In this document: positions 26,209-34,796 of the stretch, piece after piece
Layout of the letters: the number at the start of each line of letters is the position of its first letter
How positions within the stretch are numbered: the stretch's first letter is position 1
Assembly: GCF_008806345.1 (NCBI RefSeq)
Contig: NZ_VZZJ01000003.1
Span: forward strand, 186,001-250,000
Direction of reading: 5' to 3'
Origin: Methylobacterium planeticum
GTDB taxonomy: Bacteria; Pseudomonadota; Alphaproteobacteria; Rhizobiales; Beijerinckiaceae
DNA: 64,000 nt
Position numbers and translations under genes: made by a program
The notes under the pieces: generated by a model
Databases searched by the model: none
What the model saw: only the letters and a program-made list of their open reading frames with translations
What the model was told of the DNA's origin: nothing

Positions 26209-27324
26209 TCAGAACAGGGCGAGCTGCGCCCCCGGGGGCGAGAACGCGTCCGGGTTCAGGGTGACGCGGGCGCCGGCGTAGCCGAGGCGGGCCTTGGCGA
26301 GGCGCATGCGCTGCGCGATCAGGTCGGCGTAGGGCCCCTCCCCGACCATGCGGCGCCCGAAGGTCGCGTCGTAGGCCTTGCCGCCGCGGGCCCGGCGCAC
26401 GAGGGAGAAGACGTGCTCCCGGCGCCCCGGATAATGCTCGGCGAACCAGTCCGACACGAGCGCGTCGAGCTCGTGCGGCAGGCGCAGCAGCACGTGGTTC
26501 GCCTCCCCCGCCCCCTGCGCCCGCGCCTCGGCCAGGATCGCCTCGATCTCGTGGTCGTTGAGCGAGGGGATCACGGGCGCGACGATCACCATCACGGGGA
26601 TGCCGGCCTCGCTCAGCGCCCGGATCGCCTCCAGGCGCTTGCGCGGATGCGGCGCCCGCGGCTCCATCCGCCGGGCGAGCACGGGGTCGAGGGTGGTGAC
26701 CGAGACCGCGACCTTGACGAGGCGCTCCCGCGCCATCCCGGCCAGGATGTCGATGTCGCGGGTGACGAGGTTCGACTTCGTCACGATCCCGACCGGGTGG
26801 CGGAAGCGCGCGAGCACCTCGAGGACGCCGCGGGTCAGGCGATGCTCCCGCTCGATCGGCTGGTAGGGGTCGGTGGCGGTGCCGAGCGCGATGGTGCGCG
26901 GGCTGTAGCCCGGCGCCGAGAGCTCCGCCGCCAGGAGCCGGGCCGCGTCGGGCTTGGTGAACAGCCGCGTCTCGAAGTCGAGCCCGGGCGACAGGCCCAC
27001 ATAGGCGTGGTTCGGCCGGGCGAAGCAGTAGACGCAGCCGTGCTCGCAGCCCCGATAGGGGTTGATCGAGCGGTCGAAGGGAATGTCGGGGGACTCGTTG
27101 CGGGTGAGGATGCGGCGCGCCCGCTCCGGGCTCACCTCGGTGCGCCGGATCGGGGCGGGATCCTGCTCCCAGCCGTCGTCGAAGGCCTCCCGCCGGCTCG
27201 GCTCGAACCGGCCGGCGGGATTGGCCGTCGCGCCGCGCCCGCGCCGGCTCCCGGCCTCGGGCGTCGTCCCGGCGAGCCGGCGCGGCGCTGATTCGGATAT
27301 GCCCTCCGGGGCCTGTCTGCGCAT
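26209..27324 (-). CDS. PA0069-family radical SAM protein
   Basis: 371 residues from MRRQAPEGIS. After an Arg/Pro-rich leader of about 75 residues comes NPYRGCEHGCVYCFARP, the CxxxCxxC [4Fe-4S]/SAM motif (about 92-108). LGTATDPYQPIE and VSVTTLDP follow, as in the SplB-related PA0069 family. The function of these proteins is not established, although some are annotated as DNA-repair-like photolyase homologs. 48 further upstream codons are open but low quality. Confidence 0.88.
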   Translation of the reverse strand: MRRQAPEGISESAPRRLAGTTPEAGSRRGRGATANPAGRFEPSRREAFDDGWEQDPAPIRRTEVSPERARRILTRNESPDIPFDRSINPYRGCEHGCVYCFARPNHAYVGLSPGLDFETRLFTKPDAARLLAAELSAPGYSPRTIALGTATDPYQPIEREHRLTRGVLEVLARFRHPVGIVTKSNLVTRDIDILAGMARERLVKVAVSVTTLDPVLARRMEPRAPHPRKRLEAIRALSEAGIPVMVIVAPVIPSLNDHEIEAILAEARAQGAGEANHVLLRLPHELDALVSDWFAEHYPGRREHVFSLVRRARGGKAYDATFGRRMVGEGPYADLIAQRMRLAKARLGYAGARVTLNPDAFSPPGAQLALF

Positions 27325-27548
27325 CCGCGATCCCCTCCCGGGCCTGAGCCCAGGCGGGGCCGGGGCGCTCGATCCGAACATATCAGGAACAAGCGCCGGT
27401 GCTGCGCCTAAATTCGAGGCATCCGGCGTCCTCCCGGCCCTCCCCATGGCGGCCACGGCGGCGGCCACGGCGGCGGCCCGGTCGGCGACCGCTTCGGATG
27501 CGGCGCAAAGGGCTGTGCCATCAGGTCAAAAATACGTTATGGGCCCGC

Positions 27549-28070
27549 ATGATCTCCGCCCTGACCTACGTGGCGCGGCCGGCCGACCCAGACGCGATCG
27601 ACCGCCTCGCCGACACCTTGAGCGCCCTCGTGTCGGGCGTGGCGGCGGGGCTCATCGGCGATGCGGTGATCGTCGCCGGGACGGCCTGCGAGGCCATCGA
27701 CACCGTGGCGGAGGCGACCGGCGCCGCCGTGGTGGTGCGCCCGCGCGGCGTCAGCCCCTGGGTCGCCGGCGCCAAGGTGGCCCGGCGCGACTGGGTCCTG
27801 TGCCTCGAGGCGGGGGACGTGCCGGCGGAGGGCTGGATCCGCAGCATCGACCGCTTCGTCGGCACGGTGCGGCCCGACGTAGCGCTGGCGCGCCTGCGCC
27901 GCCCGCATGCGGGCCTGCCCCAGCGCCTCGCCGCCAAGGGCGAGCGCGTGATCGGCGTCGCCACCGCCCGCCCCGGCGACCTCGTGCGCCGCGACCGGCT
28001 GATGGCGGGGCCGGCCTTCTCGCCCCGGCTCAAGCCTCGCCCGCTGCTCGCCCGCCTGGAGCGGGACTGA
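27549..28070 (+). CDS. Short glycosyltransferase-like protein
   Basis: 173 residues from ATG 27549. The order of features (VIVAGTA, VVVRPRGVSPWVAGAKVARRDWVLCLEAGDVP) resembles the N-terminal half of a GT-A fold GT2 protein, where LEAGD stands at the DxD position. The acceptor-binding half is missing, so it is small for the family. It lies at the edge of the polysaccharide gene group. It ends 21 bp before the moaB stop on the other strand, with an 18-bp duplication between. Confidence 0.65.
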   Translation: MISALTYVARPADPDAIDRLADTLSALVSGVAAGLIGDAVIVAGTACEAIDTVAEATGAAVVVRPRGVSPWVAGAKVARRDWVLCLEAGDVPAEGWIRSIDRFVGTVRPDVALARLRRPHAGLPQRLAAKGERVIGVATARPGDLVRRDRLMAGPAFSPRLKPRPLLARLERD

Positions 28071-28106
28071 GGCTCACGCCGTCACGGCGGCTCACGCCGT
28101 CACGGC
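28071..28106. repeat. 18-bp exact duplication over the moaB stop codon
   Basis: GGCTCACGCCGTCACGGC is present twice in direct contact (28071-28088 and 28089-28106). The second copy encodes the last residues and the stop of moaB; the first copy repeats the stop six codons later, in frame. Confidence 0.92.
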
Positions 28107-28646
28107 GGCCCCGCGGCGCAGGTGCTCGTCGAGGCGGGGCATGATCTCGACGAAGTTGCAGGGCCGGTGGCGGTAGTCGAGCTGCTGGCGCAGGATGCCG
28201 TCCCAGGCATCCTTGCAGGCGCCGGGCGAGCCCGGCAGCACGAACACGTAGGTCGCGCCCGTCACGCCCGCGGTCGCGCGCGACTGCAGCGTCGAGGTGC
28301 CGATCTTGTCGTAGGAGATGCGGTGGAACACCGCCGAGAAACCGTCCATGCGCTTCTCGAACAGGGGCTCCAGGGCCTCCGGGGTGACGTCCCGGCCGGT
28401 GAAGCCGGTGCCCCCGGTGGTGATCACCACGTCGATGGCGGGATCGCGCACCCAGGCCTCGACCTGCCCGCGGATCGCCGCCACCTCGTCGGGCACGATG
28501 GCGCGGGCGGCGAGGCCGTGGCCCGCCTCCGTCAGGCGCTGGACCAGGGTGTCGCCGGAGCGGTCGTCCTCGGGCCGGCGGGTGTCCGAGACCGTCAGCA
28601 CGGCGATCGAGAGCGGGATGAAGCTGCGGGTCGTGTCGGCGGCCAT
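28092..28646 (-). CDS. moaB: Molybdenum cofactor biosynthesis protein B
   Basis: 184 residues from MAADTTRSFIPL. The MPT-binding TTGGTGFTGRDVTPEAL loop is near 82-98, with SDTRRPEDDRSGD at about 26-38, as in MoaB. The family adenylylates molybdopterin or scaffolds the pathway. It stands alone on the minus strand inside a group of polysaccharide genes. A molybdenum hydroxylase subunit is encoded at 62066-64000, far from here. Confidence 0.93.
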   Translation of the reverse strand: MAADTTRSFIPLSIAVLTVSDTRRPEDDRSGDTLVQRLTEAGHGLAARAIVPDEVAAIRGQVEAWVRDPAIDVVITTGGTGFTGRDVTPEALEPLFEKRMDGFSAVFHRISYDKIGTSTLQSRATAGVTGATYVFVLPGSPGACKDAWDGILRQQLDYRHRPCNFVEIMPRLDEHLRRGAAVTA

Positions 28647-28862
28647 GGGGTTCCTCGGCGGAGACGTCGCGTCACCCGCATATGGTCCTGCGCGGGCCCG
28701 ATGTCGCGTCCCGTTCCGGCCGGCGCGCCGGGCCGGCCGGGGCCGCCCTCGCGGGGATCGGGCTGGGGAGGGGCGGCGCGCCGTGGCGGGAAGGGCTTCT
28801 TCATCTCTCCCGGACAAGGTATCGGCTGTCTCGCCCTCTCCTCCCCCCGGTCCATCCCCGCC

Positions 28863-30932
28863 TTGACGCGCCCGCCCGACGACCCGCCCGCAGACGCCAC
28901 GGCCGTCCCCCGGCCGGCGCACGGCGTCGCGGACTGGCCCGGCCCCCGCGAGGGCTTCACCGTCCCGCGGCCCGGGACCCTGCCGGACGGCGGGCCCTGG
29001 CCGCGCGTGCGCGTGCTGACGCCGATCGATGGCGACGTGCCGGGCCTGAGCGACACCGTGGCCTCGGTGCTGGCGCAGGGCTACGCGGAGGCCCGGCACG
29101 ACGTGGTGCCGGCGGGTCCGCGGGCCGAGGCGGCGCTGGCGGCGGCCCTCGACGATCCGGAGACCGGATACCTCCTGTTCCTGCGCGCCGGCGACCTGCT
29201 GGCCCCCGGTGCCCTCGTGGCCCTCTGCCTCGAGGCGGCGCTGAGCGGGGCCGCCGCGGTGGCGGGCCTGCGCGTGCTGTTCGACCGGGCGGTGACCGGC
29301 CTCGACGTGCCCGCCCTGTCCGGCCCCGACGCGGGCCTGCCCTTCACGGGCGGCGAGATGCTGTTCGCGCGCGCCGCGATCGTGCGGGCCGGCGGCCTCG
29401 CGCCGGGCCGCTCCCCCGCCGAGCTCTGGACCCGCCTCGCCGAGGGCGCGCCCGCCGGCGGCGGCCGGGTCCGCATCGGCCGCCCGGTCCTGCTGCAGCG
29501 GGCGCCCGGGGCCGCGCCCGCGCCGCCGGGCCTCTCCGTGGTGTCGCTCACGGGGGCCGGCTACGAGGGCGGCGCCGGCATCGGCCAGCGCCGGCTGGCG
29601 GACGCCCTCGCCCTCTCGGGCCATCGCGTCAGCCATCTCCGGCTCACCGACGAATCTCCGGCCGCCGCCGCCGAGTGGACCGACCGCTTCCCCCGGACCG
29701 AGGCCGCGATCCTCTCCGGCAGGCACGACCTCGTCATCGCCGGCAACCTGCACGGGGCGACGCGCAGCCTCGACATCCTCGGCCGGCTCTGCGCCGGGCT
29801 CCCCGTCGCGCAGGTCCTGCACGACCTCTTCCCGCTCACCGGGCGCTGCGCCTATCCCAATGACTGCCCCCGGATCGTCACGGGCTGCGACGCGGGCTGC
29901 CCGACGCCGGACCAGTACCCGGAACTCGCCCGCGCCCGCGTCGGGCCCGTCCACGCGGCCAAGCGCCGGCTGCTCGCGGGGCTGCGGGCGCCCCTCCTCC
30001 TGGCGAACTCCGCCTGGACCGCCGAGCGGGCCCGGACCTACGCGCCGCCCGGCGCCGACATCGCCGAGATCACCCTCGCCTTCCCGAGCGGCGTGTTCCG
30101 GCCGGCCGGGCGCGGCGCCCTGCGCCGCAGGCTCGGGCTGCCGGAGGAGGATTGCCTGATCCTGTTCTCGGCCGTCATCGTGGACGCGCCGGACAAGGGC
30201 TTCGCCGACCTCGTGTCGGCCCTGCGCGGCGTCGCGGGGCCCGGCATCGGCTTCGTGGGGATCGGGCGCCTCGACGACCCGGGCGCCCTCGGCCTGCCGA
30301 ACCTGTTCGCGCCGGGCCTCGTCGCCGAGGAGGCGGAGCTCGCCGCCTGGTACGGCGCCTGCGACCTCCACGTCACGGCGAGCCGGGCCGAGACCCTCGG
30401 GCAGACCCCGGTCGAGGCGGGCCTGTGCGGCACGCCGACCCTCGCCTACGCCGCCACCGGCCTGACCACGGCGGTGATCGACGGGGTCAGCGGCCGGCTG
30501 GTCGCCCCCGAGCCCGGCGCCCTGGCGCGGGCGCTCGCCGAGCTGATCGCCGACGCGCCCGCCCGCCGCCGGCTCGGCGCCTTCGCCCGCATCGCCCTGG
30601 AGAACCGCTTCAGCGACGCGGCCGCGGCCCTGACCCTGCACGCGGTGCTGGCCGGGCGCGGCCTGCTGCCGGACCCGCAGGCCCGCCCGCGCTTCACCCC
30701 CGCGATGCTCGGCCGCTTCGCCTTCGCGGCCGAGCGCTACCCGGGCGCGACCGGGACCGTGCAGCCGCCCTCCTCCGCCCTCGTCAGCCGGCTGAGGCGG
30801 GCCAAGAAGGCCGTGTTCGGCCGCAACCTGCCCCCGTGGCTCCGGTGGGCCCGCTTCGGCGCGGCGCGGCTCCGCGGCGCCCTGAGCCGCGGCCTCGACG
30901 GCAGCCCGCGTGCCGCCGGGACCGGCCGATGA
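28863..30932 (+). CDS. Two-domain glycosyltransferase (GT-A-like plus GT4)
   Basis: About 689 residues from TTG 28863; the frame is open much further upstream, but that part is antisense to moaB. Residues about 45-215 look like a degenerate GT-A domain (VRVLTPIDGD, LLFLRAGDLLAPGAL, FTGGEMLFARAAIVRAGG). Residues about 235-600 form a GT-B domain with LFSAVIVDAPDKGF and the donor motif ETLGQTPVEAGLCGTPTLA. The C-terminal 60 residues are basic. It overlaps the next gene by ATGA. The start codon is the weakest point. Confidence 0.75.
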   Translation: MTRPPDDPPADATAVPRPAHGVADWPGPREGFTVPRPGTLPDGGPWPRVRVLTPIDGDVPGLSDTVASVLAQGYAEARHDVVPAGPRAEAALAAALDDPETGYLLFLRAGDLLAPGALVALCLEAALSGAAAVAGLRVLFDRAVTGLDVPALSGPDAGLPFTGGEMLFARAAIVRAGGLAPGRSPAELWTRLAEGAPAGGGRVRIGRPVLLQRAPGAAPAPPGLSVVSLTGAGYEGGAGIGQRRLADALALSGHRVSHLRLTDESPAAAAEWTDRFPRTEAAILSGRHDLVIAGNLHGATRSLDILGRLCAGLPVAQVLHDLFPLTGRCAYPNDCPRIVTGCDAGCPTPDQYPELARARVGPVHAAKRRLLAGLRAPLLLANSAWTAERARTYAPPGADIAEITLAFPSGVFRPAGRGALRRRLGLPEEDCLILFSAVIVDAPDKGFADLVSALRGVAGPGIGFVGIGRLDDPGALGLPNLFAPGLVAEEAELAAWYGACDLHVTASRAETLGQTPVEAGLCGTPTLAYAATGLTTAVIDGVSGRLVAPEPGALARALAELIADAPARRRLGAFARIALENRFSDAAAALTLHAVLAGRGLLPDPQARPRFTPAMLGRFAFAAERYPGATGTVQPPSSALVSRLRRAKKAVFGRNLPPWLRWARFGAARLRGALSRGLDGSPRAAGTGR

Positions 30933-32020
30933 CCCCGCGCCGCGTCTACGTCGACCAGACGCATCTGCGCGGCCACGTGACGGGGATCGAGCGGGTCGCC
31001 CGCGACCTGTTCGCGCCCGGGCGCCTCGCGCCGCATCCCGTCCGCGCCCTGAGCGGCGGCAACGTCGCCCGGATGATCGCCGAGCAGCAATTCGGCCTGC
31101 CGCTCCGGGGCCTTGCCGACCGCGCGGCGCTGATGATCTTCCCGGGCTTCCCGCCCGGGCCCCTCTGCGCCCTCCTCGGGGAGCGCTGCATCCTCTACGT
31201 CCACGACACCTTCCTGATCACCCGGCCGCAGGACCTGAGCTGGAAGAGCCGCCTCTACATGGCGCCGAGCTTCCGCCTCGCGATGCGCTACGGCCGGCGC
31301 TTCCTGGTGAATTCCCGCACCACGGGCGAGGCCCTGCGCGCGGTCTGCGCGCCGCGGGCCCTGGTGGCGACCCTGCGGCCGGCGGTCTCGGACGTGTTCG
31401 GCCTCGGGGCGCTCGCCGGGCCCGCGCCCTACCGCCCGGGCGCGCCGCTGCGCCTCCTCGCCATCGGCACGATCGAGCCGCGCAAGGATTACCCGGCGGC
31501 GCTCGCCCTCACGGCCGCCCTCAACGCCGCCGGCCTCCCGGCGGAGCTGCACGTCGTCGGTCGGGTCGGCTGGGGCCGGCACGCCTTCCTCGAGGCGCCG
31601 CCCGCGTTCCTGAGGCTGCACGGCTACGTGGACGATGCGGGGCTGCGCCAGCTCGCCGAGAGCTGCCACGCCCTCGTCTCGACCTCGAAGGCCGAGGGCC
31701 TGGGGCTGCCGCTCCTCGAGGTCCAGCACGGCGGCCTGCCGGTGATCGCCCCCGAGGGCCCGGTCTTCCGGGAGGTCCTGGGCGGGTCCGGGCTCTTCAT
31801 CCGGCCCGAGGATCCGGTGGAATCCGCCGCGCGGGTGGGCACGTGGCTGCGCGCCGGCGGCCTCGCGGCGCCGGCCGGCCTGGCCCGGGAGAACGTGGCG
31901 CGCTGGAACGCCCTCGCGGCGGCGGATGCCGACCGGTTCCGGGCCTTCCTGAGCGACGGCCCCAGCGCCTACGCGGCGGGCGGCACCGTCCCGCCCGGCG
32001 AGGGCGCGGCCCCGACATAA
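30929..32020 (+). CDS. Glycosyltransferase family 4/1
   Basis: 363 residues, start overlapping the preceding stop (ATGA). It begins VYVDQTHLRGHVTGIERVARDL, as in plant-pathogen and rhizobial exopolysaccharide transferases. It has FLVNSRTTGEAL near the middle, LLAIGTIEPRKDYPAAL and the EGLGLPLLEVQHGGLPVIAPE nucleotide-sugar motif. A period-15 repeat begins at the base after its stop. Confidence 0.87.
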   Translation: MTPRRVYVDQTHLRGHVTGIERVARDLFAPGRLAPHPVRALSGGNVARMIAEQQFGLPLRGLADRAALMIFPGFPPGPLCALLGERCILYVHDTFLITRPQDLSWKSRLYMAPSFRLAMRYGRRFLVNSRTTGEALRAVCAPRALVATLRPAVSDVFGLGALAGPAPYRPGAPLRLLAIGTIEPRKDYPAALALTAALNAAGLPAELHVVGRVGWGRHAFLEAPPAFLRLHGYVDDAGLRQLAESCHALVSTSKAEGLGLPLLEVQHGGLPVIAPEGPVFREVLGGSGLFIRPEDPVESAARVGTWLRAGGLAAPAGLARENVARWNALAAADADRFRAFLSDGPSAYAAGGTVPPGEGAAPT

Positions 32021-32432
32021 CCTCTGCGTCCCCGGCCTCTGCGCCCCCGGCCTCTGCGCCCCGGGCCTCGGCGACGCCGCCCGCCGCGACCCCGCCCGGC
32101 ACGGGACCCGCCGCAGAACAGTTTTGCCCGCGGCACAAGACCACAGCCTCGGATTGAGCACGCTGCGAAAGCAGAAACCGATGGAGGCAACGTTAGTCTT
32201 AACGGTCGACCAATCGGCACCGATCGGGATCTTCACCGTTTCCCGGGTCAATACGGAAGACACGCCGGTCGCAAAGTGGTCTAACTTTTCGGCATGACGG
32301 TTGCGACGTGTCGCTGGACCGTTACCGCCGCCCCGAACCCTGTGCCAGTCCGGCACGGATCGCGGGACGCCGGAGCGGGACCATACAGCGGCCGGACCAT
32401 TCCGGCGGTGTCCAGGTCAGGGAACGAGCCAG
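32021..32432 (+). other. Intergenic region: 15-bp repeat, then probable promoter DNA
   Basis: Three near-identical 15-bp units (CCTCTGCGTCCCCGG and variants) fill 32021-32065 right after a stop codon. The rest of the 412 bp has a more A+T-rich section at about 32150-32300, with the small dyad ATCGG-CA-CCGAT and no gene. This is the likely promoter area of the chain-length gene, but no clear hexamer pair was found. Confidence 0.6.
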
Positions 32433-33914
32433 ATGTTCGATTTCGCGACGCCCACGCGCGGCGAGCCGGTGGAGGTGGTGCTGCCCAAGGCAGAGCCGCC
32501 GGCCCCGCGCCCGACCGCGCGGGTCATCCTGCGGCGGCTCTGGCGCGGCAGCAGCTTCATCCTGCTCGGCGGCCTGTTCATGCTGGCGGTGGCGGTGGCC
32601 GGGATGGGCCTGCTCACGCCCACCTACACCTCCAACGTCCAGATCCTGATCGACCCCTCGGACCTGCGCCTCGTCGACAACGACGTCACGGCCCGGACGC
32701 CCCAGGCCGATAGCGGCGTCTCGATCGTCGAGAGCCAGGTGCGGGTGGTCCAGTCCGACAACGTCCTGCGCCGGGTCGCCCTGAAGCTCGGCCTCGACAA
32801 GGACGACGAGTTCGCCAAGCCCGATTCCCAGAACCCCGCCATCGTCGGCCTCAAGCGTGCCCTCGGGATGGTGCCGCCGCCCTCGAGCCGCGACCCCGTC
32901 AACATCGCCCTCGACAACCTGCGCCAGAAGCTCGGCGTGCGCCGGGCCGAGCGCACCTTCGTGATCGACGTCTTCGTGCAGTCGCAGGACCCCGAGAAGG
33001 CGGCCCGCATCGCGAACGCGATCGGCGAGGCCTACTTCATCGAGGAGGCCAGCGCCCGCACCGAGGCCGCCAAGCGCGCCTCCGACAACCTCACGGCCCG
33101 CCTCAACACCCTGCGCCAGGGCGTGGAGGAGGCCGAGAGCCGCGTCGTGAAGTACCGGGAGGACAACAAGCTCGTGGTCTCGAGCGGCCGGCTGCTCACC
33201 GATCAGCAGCTCGGCGACCTGAACCAGCAGCTCGTCACCGCCTCGATCAAGGCGGCGGAGTCCCGCGCCCGCCTGGAGCAGGCCCGGAAGATGAAGAACG
33301 GCGACGGCGGCACGGCGCTGCCCGAGATGCTGCAATCCCTCGAGATGCAGGCGCTGCGGCAGCAATACGCCACGCTCTCGCGCAACACCGCCGAGCTCGC
33401 CACGCGCCTCGGCGAGCGCCACCCCGCCATGGCCGAGCAATACGCCCAGCAGCGCGACCTCCAGCGCCTGATCCAGCGCGAGAAGGAGCGCATCATCGAG
33501 ACGACGCAGAAGGATTACGACCGGGCGGCGGCGAGCGAGACGGCGATCCGCAAAAGCCTCGACCGGGTCAAGACCGAGACCGCCACCAGCGACCGCGCCA
33601 ATGTCGGCCTGCGCGAGCTGGACCGGGTGGTGGAATCCCGCCGGGGCGTCTACGAGGCCTTCCTGCGCCGGGCCCGCGAGGCGAGCGAGCAGGAGCGGCT
33701 GAACACCACCAACGTGCGGATCATCTCGCCGGCGACGCCCGCCCGCCTGCGCAACTGGCCGCCCTCGCCGAAGCTCGTCCTGCCGATCGCCCTCCTGCTC
33801 GGCATGGCGCTCGGCGGCGCCATCGCCCTGACGCTCGGCGCCGACCGCGACCGCCGCCGCGCCGCCCGGGCCCCGAAGCGCTCCGCCCGCAGCTTCCGCG
33901 CCGCCGACGCGTGA
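32433..33914 (+). CDS. Wzz/GumC-type polysaccharide chain-length or export protein
   Basis: 493 residues. A proline-rich cytoplasmic start (to about 30) is followed by a membrane helix (about 40-60), a Wzz domain (YTSNVQILIDPSDLR), a long coiled-coil section (about 200-400) and the GNVR-like RVVESRRGVYEAFLRRARE. A second membrane helix lies near 450-470 with a PxxP-like PPSPKLVLP lead-in. The C-terminus is Arg-rich and there is no Walker-A tyrosine kinase domain, unlike fused BY-kinases. It should set chain length or support export of the polysaccharide made by neighbouring transferases. Confidence 0.9.
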   Translation: MFDFATPTRGEPVEVVLPKAEPPAPRPTARVILRRLWRGSSFILLGGLFMLAVAVAGMGLLTPTYTSNVQILIDPSDLRLVDNDVTARTPQADSGVSIVESQVRVVQSDNVLRRVALKLGLDKDDEFAKPDSQNPAIVGLKRALGMVPPPSSRDPVNIALDNLRQKLGVRRAERTFVIDVFVQSQDPEKAARIANAIGEAYFIEEASARTEAAKRASDNLTARLNTLRQGVEEAESRVVKYREDNKLVVSSGRLLTDQQLGDLNQQLVTASIKAAESRARLEQARKMKNGDGGTALPEMLQSLEMQALRQQYATLSRNTAELATRLGERHPAMAEQYAQQRDLQRLIQREKERIIETTQKDYDRAAASETAIRKSLDRVKTETATSDRANVGLRELDRVVESRRGVYEAFLRRAREASEQERLNTTNVRIISPATPARLRNWPPSPKLVLPIALLLGMALGGAIALTLGADRDRRRAARAPKRSARSFRAADA

Positions 33915-33924
33915 GCGGCGGGCG

Positions 33925-34710
33925 TCAGCCGGGTTCGAGCCCGTGATGGCGCGCGGCGTCCGTCAGGGTCAGGACCGGGACGCCGTGGTCGGCCAGCACG
34001 GCGAGCGTCTCCTCGAGGAGACGCGGCGAGGTGCCGATGCGCGTGGGATCGGGGGAGACGTCGTGGGTGTAGAGGATCAGCCAGCCGCGGGCGGCGACGG
34101 TCTGGCGGACGAGGGCGAGGAGCCGCTCCCGCCGGTAGGTCGCGTCGAACAGCCCGACGGCACCGAGCAGCGCCGGATCGACGCGGCCGAGATTGGGATG
34201 CTCGTAGATCGACCGGCAGGTGACGAAGCGGCGGGCGAGATAGCGCTTCTGGGCCAGCCCGACATCGCCGAACGGGTAACAGAAATGACGGGGATCGGCC
34301 CCGCAGATCTCTCCGAGCAGCGCGCGGCTGCGGTCGCACTCGCGGGCGAGGTCGCGCGGGCTGAGGGATTGCACGTTCACGTGGCGGGCCGTGTGGCAGC
34401 CGATCTCGTGGCCGGCCTCGGCGACGGCGCGGACCTGCGACCGGCTGGCGACGCGCCAGTACTGATCCTGCAGGCCGCACCACGCCGCCGCGACGTAGAA
34501 GGTGCCCCGCAGGCCCTTGCGCTCCAGCAGCGGCGCGCCCATACGGGCGGCCGATTCCGGCACGTCGTCGAAGGTGATGCTCGCCACCGGCCCCGCTCCC
34601 GCGAGGCTGACGCGACGCGACGGCACGCGCCGTGCAAGGAACCGAAACAGCGTCCGGTCGTATCCGCTGGACCAGCCCTGCTCGACCTGCGGCACGGGCG
34701 CATCGCTCAC
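33925..34710 (-). CDS. Polysaccharide deacetylase (NodB homology domain)
   Basis: 261 residues. The catalytic/metal motif 1 is ITFDDVPES (about 46-54), where TFDD holds the base; motif 2 is GCHTARH (about 104-110). Later segments (FCYPFG and ILYTHDVS) match motifs 3 and 5. It would remove acetyl groups from an amino sugar in a surface glycan. No signal peptide is seen. It lies 10 bp from the convergent chain-length gene and is divergent from the WecG-type gene. Confidence 0.92.
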   Translation of the reverse strand: MSDAPVPQVEQGWSSGYDRTLFRFLARRVPSRRVSLAGAGPVASITFDDVPESAARMGAPLLERKGLRGTFYVAAAWCGLQDQYWRVASRSQVRAVAEAGHEIGCHTARHVNVQSLSPRDLARECDRSRALLGEICGADPRHFCYPFGDVGLAQKRYLARRFVTCRSIYEHPNLGRVDPALLGAVGLFDATYRRERLLALVRQTVAARGWLILYTHDVSPDPTRIGTSPRLLEETLAVLADHGVPVLTLTDAARHHGLEPG

Positions 34711-34796
34711 GCGGCGGCCCCCACCCCGTTCATCCGGCCCTTCCCAATGTCCGAGACCGCTCCAAGTCCCGCACGAACCCCTTCGGAAGACGCGGC

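Noticed and set aside
28122..28862. Upstream extension of the 689-aa transferase frame
   Set aside because: This stretch is antisense to moaB and has no features of a protein domain.
28647..30641. Upstream extension of the moaB frame
   Set aside because: It is antisense to the transferase genes; the MoaB family starts at MAADTTRSF.
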